Below, piece by piece: positions 52,468 to 61,056 of a stretch of DNA of 64,000 nucleotides; the stretch's first letter is position 1; the number at the start of each line of letters is the position of its first letter. The position numbers were made by a program, and so were the translations under genes. The notes beneath the pieces are model-generated. The model was given only the letters and a program-made list of their open reading frames with translations, was not told the origin of the DNA and ran no database searches. Origin of the DNA: Paenibacillus mendelii (GTDB taxonomy: Bacteria; Bacillota; Bacilli; Paenibacillales; Paenibacillaceae); assembly GCF_024498075.1 (NCBI RefSeq), contig NZ_JANHOF010000001.1:682001-746000 (forward strand), given 5' to 3'.

Positions 52468-53919
52468 TTAAGGCATTTGTTTGATTCGGATAACAAAGGA
52501 CCTCATATCGCTTATTCCGCTATTGCTGATGACAGCCGTCATCGTAACGGTCGCATCTCCTTGACCTTGGGCCGGGCGGTTCAGAACCGCCCCCGTGTTG
52601 GAAATAATCGCTGGCATATTCGAATACCACATGATCGTGCTTCCATGGTAACCTTTCGTCGGCAGGCCGATCGGCTTCGTTACGCTGGCTGCCGTATCCT
52701 TCTCCGCGAAGGTGATCGCAAGCTCCGCTTTGTCAGCCGCAACCTTCTCGGCAATCGTAAATTCCTGCTTCACCGTTACGATGAAAACCTTATAGTCGGT
52801 TATACCGCCTGAAGTAATGCTTGCTGTGAATATAACCCCTATATCGCCAGCACCATTGGCAGGACGGTGAACGGTCTTGCCGTCATTGGAGATGATCGCG
52901 GGCGCGCTTGAGGTCCACGTGATTGTTGAACCATTCATGCCTCTTGCTGGTAGCGCATCGAATGGGCGGGTTACGCTTGCAACCGAGTCTTTGCCGCCGT
53001 AATCGATCTCCAATGCCGCTTTGTCTGCCGCTACGCGCTGTGCATCAGGCATCAGCTGCTTAACCGTCACCTGAAACATCTTCACATCGGCAGCGGAATT
53101 ATATTGAATGACAGCCGTCAATGCCACAACCGCATCGCCTGTTCCTGTTACAGGCCGGTTAACGATCTTACCGTCGCTCGATATGATGTTCGGCGCGCCT
53201 GAATACCATTTAATCAACGAACCGTTCTTCCCTTTGACCGGCAGCTCTTTGAGCGGCTGGGTAACGCTCGCAGCGGTATCGGAACCATTGAATAGAATCT
53301 GCAAAGCAGCTTTGTCCAGCTCTACCCGCTGCACATCCGTTAATGCAGCTGCTGTTCCTTTAACGCGCAGCGTGAATGATTTAGTTGCTAGCGCTTGTTT
53401 GTATCGAATTGTCGCCGTCATGATAACGATCTCATCCGAGCCTGAAGGACGGTTTACGGTGAGCCCATTATGCGAGATGATGGCCGGTTTATTAGAGCTC
53501 CACTCCACGCTTGATCCGTTCTTGCCCTTCTTATCGAGCACGACCGGTCCAGTTACATGGCTTGCTGAATCACCCTTGCGATAGCGTACTTGAAGCGCGG
53601 ATTTGTCCTTGGACACGCGCTGATTGTCCGTCCATTGATGATGGTTGTCATCATCGTCATCGTCATCATCGGCTTTACATTTCTGTTTAATGGCTTCGAT
53701 GGTCTGCTTGATCGCTGACTTCGCTTTCTCTGTCTTGGCTTTCTTCAGTGCATGCTGCAGTGCTTCGACTGCATCCTCACAATCTTCCTTTTTTCCCTCA
53801 CCTTGCTTGTGCTTCCCGTCATGTCCACCTTTATTGCCTTGTTTGCCATGAGCCATCGCGGCTGTTCCGCCGGATAATACAAGCGTCAATACGAGCAAGC
53901 CGACTAACCACTTCTTCAT
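52468..53919 (-). CDS. Secreted protein with four Ig-like (atrophied Big) repeats and poly-Asp tract
   Basis: The 483-residue protein has a signal peptide (1-24), a Gly/Lys-rich segment, a helical stretch between two cysteines (CEDAVEALQHALKKA to IKQKC), a tract of eight Asp residues (about 84-91), and four homologous units of about 95 residues. Each unit carries a core such as NGSTITWTSSAPAIISNDGK followed by NRP or HRP, and ends with a VTVKQ- or RIKQ-like strand. The units match the immunoglobulin-like aBig fold common in surface proteins. It is released or held at the wall; binding partner unknown. CAGGAG precedes the ATG. Confidence 0.82.
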   Translation of the reverse strand: MKKWLVGLLVLTLVLSGGTAAMAHGKQGNKGGHDGKHKQGEGKKEDCEDAVEALQHALKKAKTEKAKSAIKQTIEAIKQKCKADDDDDDDDNHHQWTDNQRVSKDKSALQVRYRKGDSASHVTGPVVLDKKGKNGSSVEWSSNKPAIISHNGLTVNRPSGSDEIVIMTATIRYKQALATKSFTLRVKGTAAALTDVQRVELDKAALQILFNGSDTAASVTQPLKELPVKGKNGSLIKWYSGAPNIISSDGKIVNRPVTGTGDAVVALTAVIQYNSAADVKMFQVTVKQLMPDAQRVAADKAALEIDYGGKDSVASVTRPFDALPARGMNGSTITWTSSAPAIISNDGKTVHRPANGAGDIGVIFTASITSGGITDYKVFIVTVKQEFTIAEKVAADKAELAITFAEKDTAASVTKPIGLPTKGYHGSTIMWYSNMPAIISNTGAVLNRPAQGQGDATVTMTAVISNSGISDMRSFVIRIKQMP

Positions 53920-54013
53920 ACATCATCGCTCCTGACCTTATATAATGAACCCGAATGTCTTGTAGATACGATTCGTTTCACTTTTCCAGTTTATGGGGGT
54001 GATGGAATGATTT

Positions 54014-55225
54014 TTAATCATGAGCTCCTTTTGTATCCGGCAACCTTTTGTATAGGTCTGTTGAAGTTGTCAATGCGATCATTTCACCTGCTATCTTCGT
54101 CATCTGAGCCCCATGCCTGCTGTCATCGCATTCACTCCAGCTAAAATCGCGAGCTCCTCCGTTAATTTTAACTTGCAGCTGATAGCTGACGTGCGGATCC
54201 TTATTGCATGCATTAGAGAGCTTCTTCTCACCGAGAAAGTTCGACAGCTTGAGCTGTTTATAGATAGCCTGCATCTGATCGGGCCCAAGCTTGAAATCCG
54301 ATACCTCCGTCACCTCTCCGCTCTGCAAATCCTTCACCAGCCTTCCCTGGATGGTATCGATGATGTTCTTCTCCCCCACACCGTATTGAAGCTCGAATGC
54401 AAAGTAGTCCTGCTTGGTCAGATCGTAATCAATATCGAGCACCACAATATCCTTATACTCCCCTGTACAATTCTTCAAGGTATACGTTAATGAGGTATCC
54501 GTTTCAGAACGGTCGAGACGTCCGCAGGAATAGTTGTATACCTTCGGGGTGCCGAATTTATCTTCGGTCGTGTCGTACCGAAGCGCAATACCTTCTTGCG
54601 AAGCGGTCAAATCATGATAGATCGGATCGCCTTCAATCGTATAATGCGTGATTCTAAGCTGCTCCAGATCTCCGGCTATAAAGGAATCCAACAGCTCGAT
54701 GTTCTCCACATTGCCGTGCATATCGATGACTTCGCCGGGCTTTCCCATCTTATCTGTGGAAGGCTCGGTAATCTCGATCTTCGTGCCATATGACGCGTGG
54801 CCTTCCTTCCATTCCGCGTTCAGCTCAATCATGTAGACGCCTGCCTCAGAAGGGAGCGTAATGGCATCCTGCTCTACAGGAACTTGAATTGCGCCTCCTT
54901 CTCCCTCCGACTGGAGAACGATCAGCTTCTGCGGTGGATAGCTGAAGGTTATGTTCAGCACTGCTCCGGGAGCCGCCTTCGCGGCTTTCACCTTCTCTAG
55001 GCCCTCCCTTACAGGAGCAGCATCGGTCATCGAGGTTCCATGCTCAGTGGTCCACGAGAATCCTCCGCCAATATAAGGTACAGCAACGCCATCCACTGTT
55101 AAGCTCGGTATTGGAGGTTCTGTGGGGCTTGCTCCCCCTTCGACCTTGCCGCCTTCCTTCGATCCGCAGCCCATGAGCAAGCCTACAAGACTGGCTACGA
55201 TAAGCGCTTTCCATTTTATATTCAC
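54014..55225 (-). CDS. Lipoprotein with a DUF4362 domain
   Basis: From the GTG at 55223-55225 (GAGGGGG 6 nt upstream) 403 residues: lipoprotein signal ending LLMGC (Cys19), a beta-rich N-terminal part (FSWTTEHGTSMTDAAPVREG), a DUF4362 domain in the middle (MHGNVENIELLDSFIAGDLEQLRITHYTIEGDPIYHDL to TLKNCTG) and a third C-terminal domain with SNACNKDPHVSYQLQVKING. It is anchored on the outer membrane face. The same DUF4362 fold makes up the small lipoprotein at 20389-20826. Function unknown. Confidence 0.8.
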   Translation of the reverse strand: MNIKWKALIVASLVGLLMGCGSKEGGKVEGGASPTEPPIPSLTVDGVAVPYIGGGFSWTTEHGTSMTDAAPVREGLEKVKAAKAAPGAVLNITFSYPPQKLIVLQSEGEGGAIQVPVEQDAITLPSEAGVYMIELNAEWKEGHASYGTKIEITEPSTDKMGKPGEVIDMHGNVENIELLDSFIAGDLEQLRITHYTIEGDPIYHDLTASQEGIALRYDTTEDKFGTPKVYNYSCGRLDRSETDTSLTYTLKNCTGEYKDIVVLDIDYDLTKQDYFAFELQYGVGEKNIIDTIQGRLVKDLQSGEVTEVSDFKLGPDQMQAIYKQLKLSNFLGEKKLSNACNKDPHVSYQLQVKINGGARDFSWSECDDSRHGAQMTKIAGEMIALTTSTDLYKRLPDTKGAHD

Positions 55226-55315
55226 GTACATCCCCCTCACAGCTTGTTATGCAGCATTCCCAATGTTATCTTCAAGACGCCGGACTGTACGGAAGAGTTG
55301 CAGTTCCCAGGAAGA

Positions 55316-55344
55316 AAAGAAAAAATCCGCGATATTCGCGGATT
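55316..55344 (-). terminator. Intrinsic terminator of the sleB-like gene
   Basis: On the minus strand AATCCGCG pairs with CGCGGATT (55324-55344, 5-nt loop), followed by TTTTTTCTTTTC. The stem is the same as that of the hemolysin III terminator. Confidence 0.92.
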
Positions 55345-55395
55345 TGATGGTCAAAGTATGTTTCGCAACCAAATTGATTTGGCGAGGGTACCCGA

Positions 55396-56049
55396 TTAAT
55401 AGGCAAAGACATGGTTGCCGATTTTTTTGATGATTTTCCGGGATCGGATCCAATCTGAGCTTGCCGTATCGGGATTATAGTAGAACAATGCGTTCCCGGA
55501 CGGATCCCAGCCTTTGACCGCATCCTTGGCGGCCTTAAACGCCGTAGCATCCGGTATCAGCCAATATTGCCCGTCATTGATAGCGGTGAATGCCCACGGC
55601 TCGAAGATTACGCCTGCCAGCGTGTTCGGAAATTGGGAAGATTGCAGCCGGTTCATCACGACCGCTCCAACTGCGACTTGTCCCGTATACGACTCGCCTC
55701 TGGCTTCTCCGTAGATGACACGCGCCAGCTTCGCGAGCTCGGGTTTGCTGACGGATACCTTCTTCAGCTTGTTCCAAGTTCGAGGTCCGACGACTCCATC
55801 TACGGGCAAGCCATGATTAAGTTGGAATTGCCGGACCGCAGTTCGGGTTGAAACCCCGAAGGTCGTCGTTACGGCCGGTTTAAAAAAGCCGAGAAGTTGT
55901 AGTCTGTACTGCAGGTCCGGCACATCAGGACCCGTGCTTCCATATTTCAAGGTAGCCGGCGCTGCCGCTTCGGCCTTGCCTTGAACCGCCCCTGCCGCAG
56001 TTGCGATGACAAGCGCGAACAATACGAATATTTTTAGCTGTCTGATCAT
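55396..56049 (-). CDS. Spore cortex-lytic enzyme SleB-like cell-wall hydrolase
   Basis: The 217-residue exported protein has a signal peptide (1-29), a peptidoglycan-binding domain (LKYGSTGPDVPDLQYRLQLLGFF to GPRTWNKLK) and a Hydrolase_2 domain with ARVIYGEARGESYTGQVAVGAVVMNRL (catalytic Glu115) and NDGQYWLIPDATAFKAAKDAVKGWDPSGNALFY. SleB acts as a lytic transglycosylase on cortex peptidoglycan during germination. No ypeB follows, so this may be a second SleB-like copy, for example a vegetative wall hydrolase. GAGGGA precedes the ATG. Confidence 0.88.
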   Translation of the reverse strand: MIRQLKIFVLFALVIATAAGAVQGKAEAAAPATLKYGSTGPDVPDLQYRLQLLGFFKPAVTTTFGVSTRTAVRQFQLNHGLPVDGVVGPRTWNKLKKVSVSKPELAKLARVIYGEARGESYTGQVAVGAVVMNRLQSSQFPNTLAGVIFEPWAFTAINDGQYWLIPDATAFKAAKDAVKGWDPSGNALFYYNPDTASSDWIRSRKIIKKIGNHVFAY

Positions 56050-56198
56050 GTTGCATGAATCCCTCCGTTGCTAGCATTCCTAACGTCAACTCGACGTCCG
56101 AATCATTCTAGCATGCGGTAAGGGCTGACAAACCCATTACTAGAAACATTTAATGATATTAAAAGTTTCTCATATTAACCTTTGTTTTCTCCTGCTCC

Positions 56199-56420
56199 CT
56201 ACCCTTGCGGGCCTTCTGCCATCAGTTTCTGAATTTCTTCCAATCGGTCGATCATTGTTCTGAGCTCGATCGCCAGGAAGTCTTCATCTGCCCGTCCGAA
56301 CGCTTCTTTCAGGAGCTGAAGCTGGTTCATCGTATCCGGGAGAAGGGCATACGCCTGCTCGGCATGCCGGTAATAGTCATGGACAGGCTGCTCGCCTGCC
56401 AACTTGCGTAGGTCGGTCAT
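56199..56420 (-). CDS. Small hypothetical protein (73 aa)
   Basis: From the ATG at 56418-56420 (AAGGAG 11 nt upstream) a 73-residue, mostly helical, acidic protein with QPVHDYYRHAEQAYALLPD and AIELRTMIDRLEEIQKLMAEG. It is soluble and without known motif. It lies 28 nt after the GNAT gene upstream, so it may be co-transcribed with the two GNAT and monooxygenase genes. Family not recognised. Confidence 0.55.
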   Translation of the reverse strand: MTDLRKLAGEQPVHDYYRHAEQAYALLPDTMNQLQLLKEAFGRADEDFLAIELRTMIDRLEEIQKLMAEGPQG

Positions 56421-56448
56421 TTCGCCACTCACTCCTTCATGCCTGTTA

Positions 56449-56880
56449 TTATAGAGGCTTCACCATAGCCACGTGGGGAATATCCGCTTCCAAGAATAGA
56501 TCGGATACCTGCTCATAACCCAGCTTGGTGTAGAAATCCTGAGCCTGGGTTTGCGCATGGAGCTTCGCCTGAGACAGCCCTTTACTGCGGGCGACCTCTT
56601 CTAGGGCAGCCATCACTTCGCGTCCGAATCCGTAATTCCGATATTCGGGCAGAACACAGATCCGCTCCAGCTTGGCTTTGGAATCGAGCACGCGAATCCG
56701 GCCTGTCCCGACAGGCTTGCCTTCATAATAGACGAGCACATGAGCGGAGGCTTCCTCATACTCATCATATTCCTCTTCTTCCGACACACCCTGCTCCTGT
56801 ACGAAGACGGTTCTACGAATATCATAGACCGACTTCAGCTCTTGTTCACTTGTGGCAATTGCAGCCTTCGATATATTCAT
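56449..56880 (-). CDS. GNAT family N-acetyltransferase (143 aa, YjcF-like)
   Basis: SVYDIRRTVFVQEQGVSEEEEYDEYEEASAHVLVYYEGKPVGTGRIR is the typical start of the ElaA/YjcF-type GNATs; the cofactor loop is VLPEYRNYGFGREVMAALEEVA, and FYTKLGYEQVS is motif B. AAAGGG precedes the ATG. Acceptor unknown. Second of two consecutive GNAT genes. Confidence 0.9.
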   Translation of the reverse strand: MNISKAAIATSEQELKSVYDIRRTVFVQEQGVSEEEEYDEYEEASAHVLVYYEGKPVGTGRIRVLDSKAKLERICVLPEYRNYGFGREVMAALEEVARSKGLSQAKLHAQTQAQDFYTKLGYEQVSDLFLEADIPHVAMVKPL

Positions 56881-56926
56881 CAGCTTACACCCTTTCTTAG
56901 TTAGTGACCTAATAGGTCTGGCAGCC

Positions 56927-57448
56927 TTATACGCCTTCGAAGGATTCCGGATACCGAAGCTCTCCGGTCACTCCATTCAATCCGTTCAGCTCGCATACCA
57001 TGAATACGTCATCAGGCACATCATACTGCTTCAGTTCCAAACCATACACCCTCCCCGGCTTGAATCCGAAGCGCGGATAATACGATGGATGCCCGATTAG
57101 CATAACGGCGGCATAACCGAGCTCATGACTTCTCCGCAGCCCTTCCTCCATTAACAGGGTTCCTACCCCGCTCTTCTGATGGGATGGCTTAACCGCAAGT
57201 GGTGCGAGCACCAAGACCGTATGCTGCTTATCCCCTTCTATGACCAGCGCCTCGCTGATCAAGAGATGACCGATGATTTCTCCATCACTCGACTGGGCAA
57301 TAATAGACAGCTCGGGAACAAATTCCGGCGCACGGCGAATCCGCTCTACGAGAAGCGCTTCATCCTCCCTGTTATCGAATGCTTGAATGAGCACCTCCCT
57401 GACCTGATTTAGGTCTTCGACCGTCTCGTTGCGCACAAGTATCGACAT
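56927..57448 (-). CDS. GNAT family N-acetyltransferase (173 aa)
   Basis: The protein has RNETVEDLNQVREVLIQAF at the N-terminus, LAPLAVKPSHQKSGVGTLLMEEGL as the cofactor loop and YYPRFGFKPG as motif B, of the YhbS type. GGAGG lies before the ATG. It starts 5 nt after the stop of the monooxygenase gene, so the two are surely one transcript. Confidence 0.92.
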   Translation of the reverse strand: MSILVRNETVEDLNQVREVLIQAFDNREDEALLVERIRRAPEFVPELSIIAQSSDGEIIGHLLISEALVIEGDKQHTVLVLAPLAVKPSHQKSGVGTLLMEEGLRRSHELGYAAVMLIGHPSYYPRFGFKPGRVYGLELKQYDVPDDVFMVCELNGLNGVTGELRYPESFEGV

Positions 57449-57453
57449 CTATA

Positions 57454-58626
57454 TCACACCTCCTCTCCCATAATCCAATCCAACTGCCTCACCTGAAAAG
57501 CTGCCGGAAGCGAGCGCAGCAGTCCATTGCGCAGCGCAACCGCAAGACCGTTCTCCAGCTGAACGAGCCGTCCCATCCTGCGTGATTGCCGAACCATCTT
57601 AGTCGTGCGGCCAATCCGCAACCGTTCGTACATCGCCAGCGCAGCCTGAATATCGGAGGGCATCTTCTTAAGACACCGTCCCAAGACCACTGCATCCTCC
57701 ATCGCTTGAGCGCCTCCTTGTCCAAGATTCGGCAGCATCGGATGCGCGGCGTCCCCAAGCAGCGTAACACACCCGACGCTCCAAGAAGACAACGGCTTCC
57801 GGTCATAGATCGGGTGGGATAGAACGGCGGTCTCCTCCGTCGCCTCAATAACCGCTTCAATGGGCTTATACCAGCCTTTAAAATGATTCAACGCCGCTTG
57901 CTTCCGCATACCTTGCTCAACAAGCGCATCCGGGGGCGAATTTAGGGCGGCAAACCAAAAAACACGCCCTTGTCCGAGATGGGAGAAACCAAATCGCTTG
58001 CCGGGTCCCCAGGCTTCGAACCCCCCGCCGAGCTCTGCCCCGTACCGCTTATCTTCATAGGCCGCAATACCCCGCAGCGCCGTGAATCCGCTGTAACGTA
58101 ATGCTTCAGGACCGAATAAGCGCTCGCGGACGACGGACCGGACCCCATCAGCGCCGATAAGCAAAGCTCCGGTTGACTTGCTGCCATCCTCGAAGGATGC
58201 AGACACGTAAGGCCCGTCCATCTCCCAAGAGATCAGCTCACACCCTAGCTTTACATCAGTTCCCGGAAGAAGCTGCTGCAGCAGCACCTGCTGCAATTCG
58301 CCCCGGTGGATCAAATAGCCGGGCGTACCATATCGCTCAGCTTGACGGGACGTAGGCAAATCCACAATCAGCCTTCCATTCCACGTGCGGACTTCAGCCT
58401 TACCGACAGCTGCTCCTCTGCTGCGAGCCTGCTCGGCAGCACCAAGGCGATCGAGCGCCTTCATTGCATTAGCAGCCAGAACGATACCTGCGCCTACGTC
58501 CGACAGCTTGGACGCCTTATCGAATATCTTCACCTGCCAGCCGATCTGCTGCAGCGCGATTGCAGCACTGAGCCCGCCGATCCCGGCACCGATGACAATC
58601 GCGGTCTTATCTATTGAATGCTCCAT
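57454..58626 (-). CDS. FAD-dependent monooxygenase (salicylate-hydroxylase-like)
   Basis: The 390-residue flavoprotein has the Rossmann motif VIGAGIGGLSAAIALQ (GAGIGG 13-18), the middle DG motif LIGADGVRSVVRERLFG and the GD motif LLGDAAHPMLPNLGQGGAQAMEDAVVL, which bind FAD and NAD(P)H. It hydroxylates an aromatic or other small ring substrate. AAAGGTG precedes the ATG at a rather long 13 nt. It heads a transcript with a GNAT gene 5 nt downstream; whether the pair acts on one compound is open. Confidence 0.9.
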   Translation of the reverse strand: MEHSIDKTAIVIGAGIGGLSAAIALQQIGWQVKIFDKASKLSDVGAGIVLAANAMKALDRLGAAEQARSRGAAVGKAEVRTWNGRLIVDLPTSRQAERYGTPGYLIHRGELQQVLLQQLLPGTDVKLGCELISWEMDGPYVSASFEDGSKSTGALLIGADGVRSVVRERLFGPEALRYSGFTALRGIAAYEDKRYGAELGGGFEAWGPGKRFGFSHLGQGRVFWFAALNSPPDALVEQGMRKQAALNHFKGWYKPIEAVIEATEETAVLSHPIYDRKPLSSWSVGCVTLLGDAAHPMLPNLGQGGAQAMEDAVVLGRCLKKMPSDIQAALAMYERLRIGRTTKMVRQSRRMGRLVQLENGLAVALRNGLLRSLPAAFQVRQLDWIMGEEV

Positions 58627-58699
58627 CCGTTATCATGCACACCTTTCCCCAATAAAGATACCAGCCTGTGGGCATCGGATCAGACGGATACGGACCTAA

Positions 58700-59494
58700 T
58701 TATTCAAGGAGTCGGATCATCTGAAACACTTCACGGTGGTCGCCGTGCAGGATAGCTTCGGCACATCTCATCTGCGAGGAACCATCGCCGTCCAAGAAAA
58801 TGCCATCCACCCATTGCCCCTTGCCGCCCAGCTCCAGCACGGCAGCCCGAAATTCACCGGCCGTCGCCTTCGTCTCGCTGACGATCAGATACAGGGTCTG
58901 CTCGGCATCGTATACGGCTCCTGTTCGCAAGCGACGTTCGCCCGGTGCTGGCAGCTGCTCTGCAGCAGTCTGCATCTCCCATGCAGCATCATTAGCCGGG
59001 AGCATGCTGACCCCGCCCTGCGCCCAATAACGGCTGCGATCCGTTACGATAATTTCATCGGTGTGCTGAACAACCTGTAGACTGAAGCTCCCCAGCGCTT
59101 CGTCCCAGACCAGCGTCCCCCGTGCATACTTGGCATTCTGACCACCGGAGCCATAGGCATTCCTATTCCCTTTGACCGGCACATCATTCACGACTGCCAT
59201 GCTTAACAACGCTCCTTCATAGAAGAAACCGCCGTTCACGCCGAAATAGGGCGTATCCGCCACATTATCGGTGATGGCCTCAAGTGTCACATTGGATGGC
59301 GAGGTCCGAATGACATGCAGCTTCACGCCATGGGACGACTCAAAATTCAGATAGCTGTATGCGGATGGACCGACAGGCCTATTGCCGTCTTGAAGCCTGA
59401 TGATCAGCAAAGCAGTGACCACCGCCAGCATAAGAAGCGCAATGGATACGGCCGTTATGACATTGCGTTTATGGTTGAGAACTTGGTTTGACAC
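58700..59494 (-). CDS. Membrane-anchored phosphodiester glycosidase (NAGPA) family protein
   Basis: The 264-residue protein has an N-terminal membrane anchor (VITAVSIALLMLAVVTALLII), then the NAGPA-type domain: FGVNGGFFYEGALLSMAVVND, GTLVWDEALGSFSLQ, RYWAQGGVSMLP, and FLDGDGSSQMRC near the end. Family members uncap GlcNAc-phosphate from glycoproteins or exopolysaccharides; this one should act at the outer face of the membrane. The start is GTG with AAGGAG 6 nt upstream. A likely single gene. Confidence 0.85.
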   Translation of the reverse strand: MSNQVLNHKRNVITAVSIALLMLAVVTALLIIRLQDGNRPVGPSAYSYLNFESSHGVKLHVIRTSPSNVTLEAITDNVADTPYFGVNGGFFYEGALLSMAVVNDVPVKGNRNAYGSGGQNAKYARGTLVWDEALGSFSLQVVQHTDEIIVTDRSRYWAQGGVSMLPANDAAWEMQTAAEQLPAPGERRLRTGAVYDAEQTLYLIVSETKATAGEFRAAVLELGGKGQWVDGIFLDGDGSSQMRCAEAILHGDHREVFQMIRLLE

Positions 59495-59629
59495 GACCGG
59501 CTCCTTCTCGCAGCAGACAATGTATTTCTTTTCACATTACTAGACTCTCGTATCTTGCATCATGTTTCGATGATTATATCATAGAAGCGACTCTTCCCGT
59601 TGTCACTTGGCCAATCATCTTGCATGGAA

Positions 59630-59663
59630 TCAAAAAAAACCGGAAGCCTTAGGCTCTCCGGTT
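59630..59663 (-). terminator. Intrinsic terminator of the 132-aa hypothetical gene
   Basis: AACCGGA with TCCGGTT, and GCC with GGC inside, followed on the minus strand by eight T, about 47 nt after the stop codon. Confidence 0.88.
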
Positions 59664-59709
59664 CAAGAGATCGTTAGATCGATAGGTGATGACGTCTTGG
59701 TATCCGCCA

Positions 59710-60108
59710 TTAAGCGTTGGAAGACCAGTCCGCAGACCAATTCGTTTCCCAGCCTCTGAAGACCGGAGCCGAGATTTTATTCGAAGCTAACAGCTTCTGC
59801 GAATCATGAATCCAAGCTTCGATATTGGCGGCTTGGACGTAGGTGGCCAGCTTCTCAAGCGTTGTCTCCAGGCGCACCAGCTCATGCATATTGCCTCTTT
59901 CAACAACTTCATCCGTGAACTTATAGAGACAATCGAGAAAGAACTTGCGGTTCGGACAATTTCTGTCGCCCGCCAGCTCGATCAGGACAGGTAAGTTATT
60001 AAAATCATTCAGAGTTAATGCCCAATGCGCATGCGGAAGACTGCTGCCTTCGTATGCCCATCCTCGTATTTCGTCATGCGTAGGGTTCCATATATTATGC
60101 ATCATCAT
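59710..60108 (-). CDS. Hypothetical protein (132 aa)
   Basis: A soluble, helix-rich protein: MMMHNIWNPTHDEIRGWAYEG, then ELAGDRNCPNRKFFLDCLYKFTDEVVERGN and LEKLATYVQAANIEAWIHDSQ. AAGGAG lies 11 nt before the first of three consecutive ATG codons (60106-60108); an upstream ATG at 60147 has no such site. I do not recognise the family, though the HAHWALTLNDFNNLPVL segment looks conserved. Own terminator downstream. Confidence 0.7.
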   Translation of the reverse strand: MMMHNIWNPTHDEIRGWAYEGSSLPHAHWALTLNDFNNLPVLIELAGDRNCPNRKFFLDCLYKFTDEVVERGNMHELVRLETTLEKLATYVQAANIEAWIHDSQKLLASNKISAPVFRGWETNWSADWSSNA

Positions 60109-60279
60109 TTGTTGTACTGCTCCTTCCTGTAGTGCCACTTGTTCCATTGCAGCCTTAGATTCTGTACTTAACCTATTCTATGCAACAAGTAACAACTCTA
60201 TGTTAAATTGGTATTAATGATTTTCAAATATTGCGGGAGCAGTGCATGGACACCGCATCTCCCATGATGAGGTGAAAAA

Positions 60280-60519
60280 ATGGACTTCGGTATGCTCATG
60301 ATCTTGTCGATAACGGTCCCGATTGTTCTGCTTCTTGCCGTCATTATAGTCAAGATGATTACAAGGAAAGAAATCCCCGATAGCCGTTACACACCGTTCG
60401 ACTATATTATGGGACAATCCGTAGTTGAAATTCACCAGCATAAAGACGAGAAAGAAGACAACGCCGAAGAAGGCGACGACAAGGACAAAAATAATCGCAA
60501 ACCATTTGGGACAACCTAG
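60280..60519 (+). CDS. DUF3951 small membrane protein
   Basis: The 79-residue protein has one membrane span (MLMILSITVPIVLLLAVIIVKMI), the family segment SRYTPFDYIMGQSVVEIHQH and an acidic-basic tail (KDEKEDNAEEGDDKDKNN). GAGGTG is 8 nt before the ATG. DUF3951 proteins occur throughout Bacillales with unknown role. Confidence 0.8.
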   Translation: MDFGMLMILSITVPIVLLLAVIIVKMITRKEIPDSRYTPFDYIMGQSVVEIHQHKDEKEDNAEEGDDKDKNNRKPFGTT

Positions 60520-60620
60520 TAAGGCAGCCGGCGGACACGATGCAAGAAATTGGGATTCTGACTGGCCGTCACAGAATGATAAGTGAAATTCAGCCAAGGC
60601 TTGGAGGTCGTGTTACTCAG

Positions 60621-60755
60621 ATGAACGAATCAACGGGTGAATTTGTTGCGAAGACGAAAGACACGCAAGAGAAAGATAAAAAAAACCGGGAGCATTACGG
60701 TAAAGGTACGCCCTCATCTAAGCTTCCCACTAAGCAGCACAGCAATAACCCTTAA
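60621..60755 (+). CDS. Very small charged protein (44 aa)
   Basis: From the ATG at 60621 a 44-residue Lys/Asp/Asn-rich hydrophilic peptide (NESTGEFVAKTKDTQEKDKKN, ending SKLPTKQHSNNP). GGAGG lies 12 nt upstream. It is read toward a strong terminator with the DUF3951 gene, which supports a real transcript. The composition recalls small spore proteins, but no family is recognised. Confidence 0.4.
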   Translation: MNESTGEFVAKTKDTQEKDKKNREHYGKGTPSSKLPTKQHSNNP

Positions 60756-60768
60756 TGGTAGCGACCTT

Positions 60769-60800
60769 CGAAGGCTGCATATATGCAGCCTTCGTTCTTT
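60769..60800 (+). terminator. Intrinsic terminator
   Basis: A 26-bp perfect palindrome (60769-60794, arms CGAAGGCTGCATA and its complement) followed by TTCTTT. It ends the short plus-strand transcript. Confidence 0.88.
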
Positions 60801-61056
60801 ATATAATCTTCAGGCAGCGGACGCGCTACCGAATTCCTTCGTACATCTAGAACAAGCTTTGGCCGAAATGCAGCATGCCCGTGAGAGCGCTAGCTGCTAA
60901 TGGTTAACTATTCTAACACACAACTATACGTTTGTAAATAATTAGGACGAATATGCGATTCACTTTTCATGTTTGAATCACCTCTGCTACAATAGAAGCA
61001 TTGCATGGCTAGCAGGATTGGCTTTTCGCCATTAGTGCTTCGGAGGTGAATCGGCT

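Noticed and set aside
60214..60597. A 127-residue minus-strand frame
   Set aside because: It is antisense to the DUF3951 gene, which has a proper ribosome site and family match.
60801..60900. Open stretch reading LQAADALPNSFVHLEQALAE
   Set aside because: It looks helical and coding-like but has no start codon or ribosome site after the terminator; perhaps a remnant.
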